Shown in pieces: positions 17,263 to 24,417 of a stretch of 64,000 nt of DNA. Each line of letters starts with the position of its first letter. The first letter of the stretch is position 1. A program made the position numbers and the translations under genes. This DNA comes from Desulfitobacterium sp038181555 (lineage in GTDB: Bacteria; Bacillota; Desulfitobacteriia; Desulfitobacteriales; Desulfitobacteriaceae): the NCBI RefSeq assembly GCF_038181555.1, contig NZ_JBBWUA010000004.1:62001-126000 (forward strand), in the 5' to 3' direction. The notes under the pieces were generated by a model. It did not search any database, was not told the DNA's origin, and saw only the letters and a list, made by a program, of their open reading frames with translations.

Positions 17263-17769
17263 ATGGCTTGGCGAGAATCACGGCTTATGCAGGTTATTTG
17301 GACCGTACTAAGGGTTTATGTGGGATGGGAATGGTTTAGTCATGGTCTCGATAAAGTATTTGGAGCAAGTTCTACTGTTTGGGTTGGACCGCAAGCCGGC
17401 ACGGCAGTGACAGGTTTTCTGAATGCTGCCTTAGCCAAGACGGGCGGCCAACATCCAGACGTCCAAGGCTGGTATGCTACTTTCATCGAAAATGTTGCTT
17501 TGCCGAATGCCACCTTTTTTGGTTATGTTGTAGCTTGGGGTGAATTGTTAGTTGGCTTAGGGCTTATTCTTGGCTTCCTTACTTCCCTTGCCCTCCTAGC
17601 CGCCATATTGATGAACTTAAGCTATCTATTAGCCGGAGCAGTCAGTACTAATCCAGTGATGCTTTTTTGGGAAGGAGTGCTTCTCTGGGCCGGTGCCGCT
17701 GCTTACTATTGGGGTGTAGATCGAGTCTTCCTTCCCCGCTGGAAGAAGTGGCGATTGGCAAAGGGATAG
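17263..17769 (+). CDS. DoxX family membrane protein
   Basis: 168 residues with four membrane helices (VLRVYVGWEWFSHGLDKVF; FGYVVAWGELLVGLGLILGFL; LALLAAILMNLSYLLAGA; LFWEGVLLWAGAAAYYWGVD). Family members include the DoxD subunit of archaeal thiosulfate:quinone oxidoreductase and mycobacterial DoxX of a redox-stress complex. ATG 17263 is chosen because GGAGG lies 8 nt upstream. A paralogue with the same G-K-F, TGEVLIGLGLILG and NPQM features lies at 37864-38439. Confidence 0.82.
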   Translation: MAWRESRLMQVIWTVLRVYVGWEWFSHGLDKVFGASSTVWVGPQAGTAVTGFLNAALAKTGGQHPDVQGWYATFIENVALPNATFFGYVVAWGELLVGLGLILGFLTSLALLAAILMNLSYLLAGAVSTNPVMLFWEGVLLWAGAAAYYWGVDRVFLPRWKKWRLAKG

Positions 17770-17801
17770 TAAAGCTGTTCGCGTACACGTCGATGTAATA
17801 G

Positions 17802-17858
17802 AAAAGATGCTCTCGAGAGGTTTAGGTATCACCTATTCTCAAGAGAGCATCTTTTAGA
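17802..17858. terminator. Bidirectional terminator between doxX and trmO
   Basis: AAAAGATGCTCTC and GAGAGCATCTTTT form a 13-bp stem with T-runs on either strand, between two convergent genes. Confidence 0.88.
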
Positions 17859-17861
17859 TTT

Positions 17862-18635
17862 TCAATCTTTGTGTTTAAGCTGATGATTATGATCGTGTTT
17901 ATGCTCGTGATCATGGTCGTGTTTATGCTCGTGATCATGGTCGTGTTTATGATCGTGATCATGGTCGTGTTTATGTTCGTGAGAGTGGTCATGTTTATGT
18001 TCGTGAGAGTGGCCATGTTTATGTTCGTGAGAGTGGTCATGTTTATGTTCGTGAGAGTGGTCATGTTTATGTTCGTGAGAGTGGTCATGTTTATGTTCGT
18101 GAGCATGGTCATGTGAATGACCGTGAGCATAGTCGTGTGAATGCTCGTGCTCATGGTCGAGACCTAAGAAGTGTGCTAATCGATGTTCCTTATCAGGAAG
18201 GGCATCCATCCACCCGTCATTGGCATCGGCTTTGCTATCCAGTGTTTTAATATACGGCTTGATATCTAAGAGGGGAGTGCCATTATAGACATCAATGCCT
18301 GAGATCAGAATCTCATGTCCTTCAATGTTTTTTAGTTCCACGACACTTAAGCCGATCGGATTCGGGCGGCGAGGTGTACGACTGGCAAAAACCCCAACTT
18401 CCAACTCTGGGGCAAAGGGTGGGTTGATTTTTAAGCTATGTTCTGAGACTTTGTCTAGATAGAAAAGAACTGTAATATAGCGAAAAGATGCAAGAGAATC
18501 TAGTCCGTCGGTATATTCGGGATCAAGGCTAATCCAAAACTCCCCAGGCGCATTTTGATGAGGTTGATTAGGTATCGGAAGAGAAGGCAGATAGGGGGTA
18601 TGAATAGTACCAATAGCTTGGAATTCAATTTTCAT
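17862..18635 (-). CDS. TrmO/TsaA-like methyltransferase with a long His-rich tail
   Basis: 257 residues. Residues 1-160 are the TsaA/TrmO (YaeB) beta-barrel domain, which N6-methylates t6A37 of tRNA using SAM: IGTIHTPY, ASRTPRRPNPIGLSVVEL, and YNGTPLLDIKPYIK are its signatures. From about residue 165 the chain is almost only His, Asp, Glu, Lys and Ser, built from HEHKHDHS and HDHEHKHD units, with over 40 His. Such tails bind Ni or Zn in HypB, SlyD and CooJ. ATG 18635 is preferred (AAAGG 9 nt upstream); TTG 18644 or ATG 18641 are alternatives. The neighbouring cooT, 5 nt upstream on the same strand, supports a nickel link. Confidence 0.82.
   Translation of the reverse strand: MKIEFQAIGTIHTPYLPSLPIPNQPHQNAPGEFWISLDPEYTDGLDSLASFRYITVLFYLDKVSEHSLKINPPFAPELEVGVFASRTPRRPNPIGLSVVELKNIEGHEILISGIDVYNGTPLLDIKPYIKTLDSKADANDGWMDALPDKEHRLAHFLGLDHEHEHSHDYAHGHSHDHAHEHKHDHSHEHKHDHSHEHKHDHSHEHKHGHSHEHKHDHSHEHKHDHDHDHKHDHDHEHKHDHDHEHKHDHNHQLKHKD
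17880..18150 (-). repeat. Tandem 24-bp coding repeats of the His-rich tail
   Basis: The segment is made of near-identical 24-bp units (GTTTATGTTCGTGAGAGTGG followed by TCAT in the plus strand), five of them almost perfect at 17970-18090, plus related 18- and 30-bp variants. Expansion or contraction by slippage is expected. It lies inside the trmO-like gene. Confidence 0.85.
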
Positions 18636-18640
18636 ATACA

Positions 18641-18829
18641 TCAACCTTTCTCAAGCACAATGCGATGGTTGAGCAAATTCATATCCTTAATGACTGCACG
18701 AATAAACTTTTGCTTGCCATAGATGTCAACAATCTTTAGTCCTTCTTCATGGGGCTCGATAATATCCACGGCTTCCATAAACAGAACTTCTTCCGCACCA
18801 TCTTTTAAATAGGCATTCGCTTCACACAT
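18641..18829 (-). CDS. cooT: CooT family nickel-binding protein
   Basis: 62 residues, matching the small CooT family (MCEANAYL start, then a beta-rich chain ending RIVLEKG). In Rhodospirillum rubrum CooT is a homodimer that binds one nickel through the N-terminal Cys2 and helps mature CO dehydrogenase; Cys2 is present here. No CO dehydrogenase gene lies in the window. AAGGAGG lies 7 nt before the ATG. It shares a transcript with the His-tailed TrmO, which begins 5 nt downstream. Confidence 0.8.
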   Translation of the reverse strand: MCEANAYLKDGAEEVLFMEAVDIIEPHEEGLKIVDIYGKQKFIRAVIKDMNLLNHRIVLEKG

Positions 18830-18856
18830 ATCGATTCCTCCTTAAAATTATTGTGA

Positions 18857-18903
18857 AAAGGCCATGGAGATACCGTTAAAACGGTAAGACCTCCATGGCC
18901 TTT
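18857..18903 (-). promoter_or_regulatory. Long hairpin in the cooT leader
   Basis: AAAGGCCATGGAG and CTCCATGGCCTTT form a 13-bp stem enclosing a second stem ACCGTT/AACGGT. It lies 28 nt upstream of the cooT ATG, and the minus strand continues TTTTCAC. It could be an attenuator or an operator. Confidence 0.45.
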
Positions 18904-19031
18904 ACTTCCATTCATTTCATATATTCTTTATTCTTCATACAAATAAAATTTCCTTCTCGGGTTTACATGTTTCTCAGGGAAATCGGGAATTTTAATAGAT
19001 GTATTTAACAAGCTATTAGGGAGGTGTTTAT

Positions 19032-19247
19032 ATGCCAATGATTCATTTCGACGGTCCCGAACTTTCCATGGATCAGAAGCGGAGCCTAATTCACGGTATA
19101 TCTCAAGCTGCTTCTCAAGCAACCGGTTTGCCCATGGCTTCTTTTACAGTTGTTCTCGACGAACATAAGTATAGTAATTTCGGTATTGGTGGAGATGTTT
19201 TAGTGGAGAGTCCATACTGGGATAAATACAAAGAGATTAAAGATTAA
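19032..19247 (+). CDS. 4-oxalocrotonate tautomerase family protein
   Basis: 71 residues. After removal of the initiator Met the N-terminus is Pro (MPMIHFDG), the catalytic base of this superfamily. The central helix SMDQKRSLIHGISQAASQATG and the strand SFTVVLDEHKYSNFGIGGD fit the 4-OT fold. The physiological substrate is unknown. RBS GGGAGG lies 7 nt before the ATG. Confidence 0.85.
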   Translation: MPMIHFDGPELSMDQKRSLIHGISQAASQATGLPMASFTVVLDEHKYSNFGIGGDVLVESPYWDKYKEIKD

Positions 19248-19259
19248 GACGTGATCTAA

Positions 19260-19290
19260 AAAAGCCGGTAGGTAACTGCCGGCTTTTATT
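19260..19290 (+). terminator. Terminator of the tautomerase gene
   Basis: AAAAGCCGG pairs with CCGGCTTTT, with a short AG/CT extension, followed by ATTATTTT. Twelve nt after the stop codon. Confidence 0.88.
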
Positions 19291-19373
19291 ATTTTGCCTG
19301 AAGAGACTATTGAAAAAAGATGAATTTTGGTGGATGATTAGGGAAATAAGTGAAGATAAGAGAAGGTGAGAGT

Positions 19374-20534
19374 ATGCAAAAGAAATTAGAAAGTATCCTG
19401 CAAAAAAGAGATTGGTCTGGGGGCAGTGAGACTCTAAGGGAGAAGAATTGCATTCGTAGCCTCATGAGCAGGATTTATGTGAAGGATGGCTTGATGTTTT
19501 GGCGGGCAGTGGAAGCCTTGGGTGTAGCCGCTGCTTTGGTGGAAGAGCAGAATAAAGGTTACGCAGCTGAGCTTATCAGGAGATATTTCTGGTCTTTAAA
19601 TGATGAATCAGGCGGAACAGCTTGGAATGCTTCCGAGGCAATTGGTAGTATCATGGCCCATAACCCGAAAGAATGCGGGCATTTTAATTGGCAGTTAGCA
19701 AATCTCAGCGATGATGAGAGCTTGCAAGTGGGTACTCTCTGGGGATTATGTCATCTTGCGATTGTCCTTCCGCAAGCTGTGGACACAGTTTTTGAGAAAG
19801 TCTGCCCTTTTCTAACTGCAGATGCTGCCGAGTTAAGAGGCTTAGCGGTTTGGATTTTTTCTTTAATGGAGAATTATGCGCAGGCTGAGGAAAAGTGGGA
19901 GATATCCGAAGATCTAAAGAAAGAACTAGAGCAGGATCATTCGATTATCGAGATCTATATCGATGGTGAATTGCAATCATTTAAAGTTTCGGAGTTGTTG
20001 AAGAAGGAAGTCATTACTTTCTGCACTAAAGAATTCCAACAAGGAGACTTTAACTGGAGTATCTGTATTGCTAGCTCACAAAAAGGACTCTGCTGGTTGA
20101 GCATTGGTAACCCGGAGACGGAGGAAAATGAACTTAGGGCTTGGGTTAAAAAACAAGCGCCAGGGGCACTTGTCCTGCCGAGAATTCACCCCAATAGTGA
20201 AGTGATAACCCAATTGGCTGAGTACTTTGCCGGAAATCGTCAAGAATTTACTATCCCCATTGATTCCCGTGGGACAACCTTTCAACAAAAGGTCTGGGAA
20301 GAGCTAAGAAGAATCCCTTATGGGGAAACACGGAGTTATGGAGAAATTGCTCAAAATGTAGGTAATCCTAAAGGCCCGCGAGCTGTAGGCATGGCCAATA
20401 ATAAGAATCCTATCGGCATTATAACCCCTTGTCATCGAGTGGTCGGAAAAAGCGGCGATTTGGTCGGCTATGCCAGTGGTCTTGATCATAAAGAACGTCT
20501 CCTCAGTTTGGAGGCTTCCCATCACCGAATATAG
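19374..20534 (+). CDS. HEAT-like domain fused to O6-methylguanine-DNA methyltransferase
   Basis: 386 residues, about twice the usual Ogt length. Residues 1-180 form a helical repeat domain (FWRAVEALGVAAALVEEQNKG, GGTAWNASEAIGSIMAHNP, VGTLWGLCHLAIVLPQ) like the HEAT/PBS-lyase DVU0298 group, which I recognise only loosely. Residues 195-386 are a full methyltransferase with the acceptor Cys in ITPCHRVVGKSGDLVGYASG and the helix-turn-helix PYGETRSYGEIAQNVG. The enzyme moves alkyl groups from guanine O6 to its cysteine. ATG 19374 follows AAGGTGAG; GTG 19350 is an alternative. The VOC-family gene follows 49 nt later. Confidence 0.8.
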   Translation: MQKKLESILQKRDWSGGSETLREKNCIRSLMSRIYVKDGLMFWRAVEALGVAAALVEEQNKGYAAELIRRYFWSLNDESGGTAWNASEAIGSIMAHNPKECGHFNWQLANLSDDESLQVGTLWGLCHLAIVLPQAVDTVFEKVCPFLTADAAELRGLAVWIFSLMENYAQAEEKWEISEDLKKELEQDHSIIEIYIDGELQSFKVSELLKKEVITFCTKEFQQGDFNWSICIASSQKGLCWLSIGNPETEENELRAWVKKQAPGALVLPRIHPNSEVITQLAEYFAGNRQEFTIPIDSRGTTFQQKVWEELRRIPYGETRSYGEIAQNVGNPKGPRAVGMANNKNPIGIITPCHRVVGKSGDLVGYASGLDHKERLLSLEASHHRI

Positions 20535-20583
20535 GGAGAATAGGGGAAGATAGTTAAATTTTACAAGAGTGGAGGGTGCAACT

Positions 20584-20964
20584 TTGAATGGGAAGGAAAT
20601 GTTTCAAGGCTTAGCCCATATTGGCATTAAGACTGTGGATTTGAACCGGGCTGTGGCCTTCTACAAAGATGTCTTAGGATTTGATCTGATCGAGAGGATT
20701 AAACCGGGGAACGTTGAGCTTATTTTCATGAAATTTGGGGAGAATGTTATTGAGCTTATTGAAATTGATGATCAACGCAAATTCGAAGATGGTGCGGTCA
20801 ATCACCTTGCCCTAAGGGTCGAGGATATCTTCCAGGCAGTGACTTGGTTGAAGGATCACCATGTGGAGTGTATCAACGAAGAACCTCGGGAAATGGGGGA
20901 AGGACGCTTTAACTTTTTCTTTCGAGGCCCCTCCGGAGAAAAACTCGAACTATATCAAGGTTAA
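20584..20964 (+). CDS. VOC family (glyoxalase I-like) protein
   Basis: 126 residues, one complete pair of beta-alpha-beta-beta-beta modules. Metal-ligand positions are visible: His in LAHIGIKTVDLNRAVAFYKDVLGF, Glu in VELIFMKFGENVIELIE, His in AVNHLALRVEDI, and Glu in GPSGEKLELYQ. This could be methylmalonyl-CoA epimerase, a lactoylglutathione lyase or another VOC enzyme; I cannot decide. TTG 20584 is chosen because GGAGGG lies 7 nt before it. The radical SAM gene starts 6 nt after the stop, so they are co-transcribed. Confidence 0.75.
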   Translation: MNGKEMFQGLAHIGIKTVDLNRAVAFYKDVLGFDLIERIKPGNVELIFMKFGENVIELIEIDDQRKFEDGAVNHLALRVEDIFQAVTWLKDHHVECINEEPREMGEGRFNFFFRGPSGEKLELYQG

Positions 20965-20970
20965 CTGGTA

Positions 20971-21972
20971 GTGGATCAAGGAATGTGGAGGCAATATAAG
21001 TTGAGTTACCGAAGTGAGGGAAAAACGAGCTTTAATTGGCAAAATGGAGTTAAACGTTATTACACATTAAATCAGCATTTGCGAGATCATTTTGGAGATA
21101 AGGTCTTTAAGGTATCTCTGGATGCGGGATTCACCTGCCCAAACCGTGATGGTCGAGTAGGGCAAGGAGGCTGCATTTACTGCAGTGCGCGGGGATCTGG
21201 GGATTTTGCCGGGCAAGTGGAGCTGTCTATCCATGATCAGTTCCGTGCGGTCAAAGAAGTTATGAGTCGAAAATGGTCTCAAGCCAAATATCTGGCTTAT
21301 TTTCAAGCATATACAAATACCTATGCCCCTATTGAACGCCTGCGAGCAGTCTATGAGCAAGCTTTGCAGGAAGAGGGGGTAGTGGGACTGTCCATTGCTA
21401 CCCGCCCGGATTGCTTGCCGGAAGAGGTTTTGGATTATTTAGCAGAGTTGAACGATAGGACCTATCTATGGGTGGAGTTAGGACTACAGAGCATTCATGA
21501 CCGCACCATGGCATGGGTTGGCCGGGGGCACACCTATGAGGATTTTCTGCGGGGGCTAGAAAAATTGCGCCAAAGAAATATTCGAGTTTGTGCTCATTTG
21601 ATTTACGGGCTACCGGGAGAAACTCTAGAGGATATGATTGATTCTGCCCAAGCCATCGCCAAGCTTGATCTGCAAGGAATCAAGCTACACCTCCTCCATG
21701 TTCTGCGAGGAACACCACTGGCTAAAATATATGAAGACAGTCCGTTTCCTCTACTCACTCAGGAAGAATATATTAAGCTGATTTGTAACACCCTAGAAAT
21801 TCTTCCCGCCCAGATGGTTATACATCGTTTAACAGGAGACGCTCCGCGGCAGGATCTTATCGCCCCTCTTTGGAGTCTCAAGAAGTGGGAGATTCTTAAT
21901 GGTATTGATCAGGAGTTAGAAAAACGGGAAACTTGGCAAGGGAAGAAGGCTATAGCGAAACAAAACGACTAA
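20971..21972 (+). CDS. Radical SAM protein, YhcC/TIGR01212 family
   Basis: 333 residues. The cluster-binding cysteines are in GFTCPNRDGRVGQGGCIYCS, the pattern of the YhcC family. Further family motifs are LAYFQAYTNTYAP, GLSIATRPDCLP, WVELGLQS and AHLIYGLPGET. The family's reaction is not known to me. Start is uncertain: GTG 20971 gives the longest frame, while TTG 21001 has a better RBS (GGAGG 9 nt upstream). The last codons overlap the terminator hairpin of the convergent aminomutase gene. Confidence 0.85.
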   Translation: MDQGMWRQYKLSYRSEGKTSFNWQNGVKRYYTLNQHLRDHFGDKVFKVSLDAGFTCPNRDGRVGQGGCIYCSARGSGDFAGQVELSIHDQFRAVKEVMSRKWSQAKYLAYFQAYTNTYAPIERLRAVYEQALQEEGVVGLSIATRPDCLPEEVLDYLAELNDRTYLWVELGLQSIHDRTMAWVGRGHTYEDFLRGLEKLRQRNIRVCAHLIYGLPGETLEDMIDSAQAIAKLDLQGIKLHLLHVLRGTPLAKIYEDSPFPLLTQEEYIKLICNTLEILPAQMVIHRLTGDAPRQDLIAPLWSLKKWEILNGIDQELEKRETWQGKKAIAKQND

Positions 21973-22009
21973 CCTGATGATCTCCTTATAGGAGCGCAGT
22001 TTAGTCGTT
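21957..22009 (-). terminator. Terminator of the glutamate 2,3-aminomutase gene
   Basis: AACGACTAA and TTAGTCGTT pair, with GGAG/CTCC inside. The minus strand continues TTTTGTTTCGC. It overlaps the end of the convergent radical SAM gene. Confidence 0.75.
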
Positions 22010-22034
22010 CAATACATTCCTTCTTTAAGGTATA

Positions 22035-23276
22035 CTAATGATTAGGGTAATGAACAATTTTTCCTTCCCAGGTTCTCAGAATAGCTTCATGCTCATTAAG
22101 GGAAACAAGGTATTGAGGTAGAATCGGGGTTTTCCCGCCCCCACCCGGGGCGTTAATGATATAAGTCGGAATCGCCATACCTGAGGTATAGCCTCGCAAG
22201 TGATCCATAATCTCTAAACCGTCTTGAATACGGGGAATAAAATGACTCGTCCCTTTGACATTTTTGGCATGGAAAATATAATAGGGCCGTATCCGTATTT
22301 TAAGAAGTTCTTGATTGAGGCGTTTCATAGTATCTGGATGGTCATTAATCCCTTTGAGGAGAACAGCTTGATTACCTAAGACGACACCAGCCTTAATTAA
22401 TCGGTCAACAGCCTTTTTAGTTTCTTCGGTCACTTCTTTGGGATGATTGAACTGAGTATTGATATAAAGGGGTGGATATTTTTCAAGAATCTTGCATAGG
22501 TCTTCGGTAATTCGCATGGGAAGAGTTACGGGGACCCGAGTGCCAATACGTTTTATTTCTACATGGGGAATCCCATGCAATTCTCTTAGAAGCCAATCCA
22601 ACATTTGGTCGCTAAGGAGGAGAGCGTCACCCCCTGTTATCAAAACATCGCGAATTTCCGGATTGGAGCGTACATAGTCTAAGGCCGCCTCAAGATTAGC
22701 GCGTGTTTCGTGGAGATCTGTTTCCCCGATATTCCGGCGGCGTTGGCAGTGCCGGCAGTACATGGCGCAAAGATTAGTAACATTGATAATTAATCGATCA
22801 GGATAACGTCGGGTGATACAGGGTGCCGGCGAAGTGAATTCTTCACCCATGGGATCTTCTTCCCCAGAAAGATCACGTATTTCTTGGATAGAAGGGAGAC
22901 TCTGCATTCGGATAGGATCAAGGGGATCATCCTTATCGATTAGACTCAAATAGTAGGGAGAAACTGCCCATCGATAGGCTTTGCCGACTTCACTAATCTC
23001 ATGAATGTGTTTTATCGTCTGTGGCAACAAAGTACTTAGAGTTTCTGGACTTTGAATACGGTTCTTGAGCTGCCAACGCCAATCCTGCCAATGATCAAGG
23101 TTGGCATCGAACTGCTCTAGAATAAAATCCCGATTCTTATTGTACTCCTCACTTAAAACAAGACCGCTGGGAATTGTTTCTTTGCATTTAAAGTAAGGCT
23201 GAGCCTTTTGCTTTAATTCCAAGGCCCTAGCCAGTGAAGCCTCTTTAGGGTTAGGGGGTAAGAATTCCACTGCCAT
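22035..23276 (-). CDS. eam: Glutamate 2,3-aminomutase
   Basis: 413 residues of the KamA radical SAM/PLP family. The cluster cysteines are C170, C174 and C177 (CAMYCRHCQRRR), and the PLP lysine is in PGGGGK. Lysine aminomutase binds the substrate's epsilon-amino group with two Asp. Here these positions are Lys338 (YIFHAKN) and Asn375 (YIINAPGGGG), the pair reported for Clostridioides difficile glutamate 2,3-aminomutase, which is why I call glutamate rather than lysine. The product beta-glutamate is a compatible solute. GAGGAGG precedes the ATG. A c-di-AMP riboswitch with a terminator lies in the leader, and a BusR-like regulator gene is divergent. Confidence 0.88.
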   Translation of the reverse strand: MAVEFLPPNPKEASLARALELKQKAQPYFKCKETIPSGLVLSEEYNKNRDFILEQFDANLDHWQDWRWQLKNRIQSPETLSTLLPQTIKHIHEISEVGKAYRWAVSPYYLSLIDKDDPLDPIRMQSLPSIQEIRDLSGEEDPMGEEFTSPAPCITRRYPDRLIINVTNLCAMYCRHCQRRRNIGETDLHETRANLEAALDYVRSNPEIRDVLITGGDALLLSDQMLDWLLRELHGIPHVEIKRIGTRVPVTLPMRITEDLCKILEKYPPLYINTQFNHPKEVTEETKKAVDRLIKAGVVLGNQAVLLKGINDHPDTMKRLNQELLKIRIRPYYIFHAKNVKGTSHFIPRIQDGLEIMDHLRGYTSGMAIPTYIINAPGGGGKTPILPQYLVSLNEHEAILRTWEGKIVHYPNH

Positions 23277-23331
23277 AACGTTTACCTCCTCTATTCGTAC
23301 TTGAGAGCCACCGAGTTTCTTTGAGACAAAT

Positions 23332-23353
23332 AAAAAAGAACCGATACGGTTCC
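23332..23353 (-). terminator. Riboswitch terminator (expression platform)
   Basis: The minus strand reads GAACCG-TAT-CGGTTC followed by TTTTTT, between the riboswitch aptamer and the aminomutase start codon. An OFF switch on ligand binding is implied. Confidence 0.85.
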
Positions 23354-23369
23354 CAAAGCAAAGTGTTTA

Positions 23370-23532
23370 TACATAAGCAGGTGCTTTCACCCTTTCATGT
23401 GTCTCAGTGCTGACGAGGTTAGCTGACGGATTCGAGCTGAAACATGCTCTACGCTATGAAGCGATTCACCCCACTATTGGTTCCCCCGTTTTCCCTTTGG
23501 GAAATTAAGCCTTATGAAGTTGCTTAACTAAC
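23370..23532 (-). promoter_or_regulatory. Cyclic di-AMP riboswitch (ydaO/yuaA class)
   Basis: The minus-strand RNA carries the conserved ydaO core: GGGGAACCAA followed by GGGGTGAATC (23461-23486), then after a variable stem CGAATCCGTCAGCTAACC and TCGTCAGC (23409-23434). This class binds c-di-AMP and usually controls potassium, osmolyte or cell-wall genes. The transcript should start close to 23532 from the promoter just upstream, and the terminator at 23332-23353 follows the aptamer. Confidence 0.9.
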
Positions 23533-23538
23533 AACTTA

Positions 23539-23567
23539 ATAGTAACATATAGGTTGGTTGCAGTCAA
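23539..23567 (-). promoter_or_regulatory. Sigma-A-type promoter of the aminomutase transcript
   Basis: The minus strand reads TTGACT, 17-nt spacer, TACTAT. It is placed so that transcription begins at the 5' end of the riboswitch. Confidence 0.65.
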
Positions 23568-23744
23568 TTACCGATTTATTACATCTGATTTTTTTACATT
23601 GCTCACGACTGGAATTGTGATTTATCTGCTTAGAAAGGTCTCAAAGAGATGGTTGATATGCAAATAAGCTATTATGTATTAAAAAATCCAAGTTTAGTAT
23701 AGTAATCATTGTTGCTAAGATATGAAATCAAGGAGAGGAATCAT

Positions 23745-24383
23745 ATGGATCATCAAGCACGTTATCAAGAAATCGCAATAGATATTGCTCACTCCATCGT
23801 TTTGGGAGAATATCGGGAAGGTGAAAAGATTCATGGACGCTCAACCTTAGCCGGACGTTATAATGTGTCTCCGGAGACGATTCGGCGATCCATCGCCATA
23901 CTTCAAACTATGGGAGTCGTGATGGTGAGTCAAGGAGTGGGGATTACAGTGGTCTCTAAAAGTATGGCGGAGAAATTCATGCGTGGTTTTGACCAAAAGG
24001 CAGAAGTACAAGTTTACTTTGATGAGATGAAGAAATTGATGGAGCAGAGACGGGAGATCGATGCAAAAATCGATGCGAACCTAACGAAAATCATCAATTA
24101 CACGGATCGCCTGGCTAGCCGTTGGATGGATGTGGCCGAAATTGAAATCGTCCAAAGATCAAGTGCTAAAGGGAAAACCCTCAGCGAGTTGAAGTTGCGC
24201 GAGAGAACCGGACTGACTGTGGTTGCCGTAGTGAGAAGTGGCATCGAACAGTTCTCACCGGGTGCAGAGTTTGTCCTAGCTGAGGGAGATATACTCCTTG
24301 TCGTAGGCTCTGAACAAGGTAAGGAAAAACTCCAGGAAATCCTCGGTGAAGATACAGGAAGTGGATTGGCATCTGTCGAATAG
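23745..24383 (+). CDS. BusR-like GntR/RCK_C transcriptional regulator
   Basis: 212 residues. Residues 1-75 form a GntR winged helix (YQEIAIDIAHSIVLGEYREGEKIHGRSTLAGRYNVSPETIRR). A coiled coil of about 45 residues follows (VYFDEMKKLMEQRREIDAKI...). Residues 130-205 form an RCK_C (TrkA-C) domain (SSAKGKTLSELKLRERTG... GDILLVVGSEQGKEKL). This is the layout of BusR, the c-di-AMP-binding repressor of osmolyte uptake in Lactococcus and Streptococcus. ATG 23745 follows GGAGAGG. It is divergent from the riboswitch-controlled aminomutase gene, a likely target, and 34 nt upstream of the LytS-like kinase. Confidence 0.82.
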   Translation: MDHQARYQEIAIDIAHSIVLGEYREGEKIHGRSTLAGRYNVSPETIRRSIAILQTMGVVMVSQGVGITVVSKSMAEKFMRGFDQKAEVQVYFDEMKKLMEQRREIDAKIDANLTKIINYTDRLASRWMDVAEIEIVQRSSAKGKTLSELKLRERTGLTVVAVVRSGIEQFSPGAEFVLAEGDILLVVGSEQGKEKLQEILGEDTGSGLASVE

Positions 24384-24417
24384 TCTAATAATTCGAGATG
24401 AAGATGAGGGATGATGG

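Noticed and set aside
17871..18116. Open frame on the plus strand opposite the His-rich tail, highly hydrophobic
   Set aside because: It is the complement of the HEHKHDHS repeats; Met/Val/Phe repeats arise from the antisense of His/Asp codons, and there is no RBS.
17880..18150. Regular repeats that could suggest a CRISPR array
   Set aside because: Units abut without unique spacers and encode a continuous His-rich peptide.
18928..19122. Minus-strand open frame between cooT and the tautomerase gene
   Set aside because: It overlaps the conserved tautomerase start on the other strand and has no RBS or recognisable domain.
22035..23276. Lysine 2,3-aminomutase
   Set aside because: Both substrate-binding Asp positions are replaced by Lys and Asn, as in glutamate 2,3-aminomutase.
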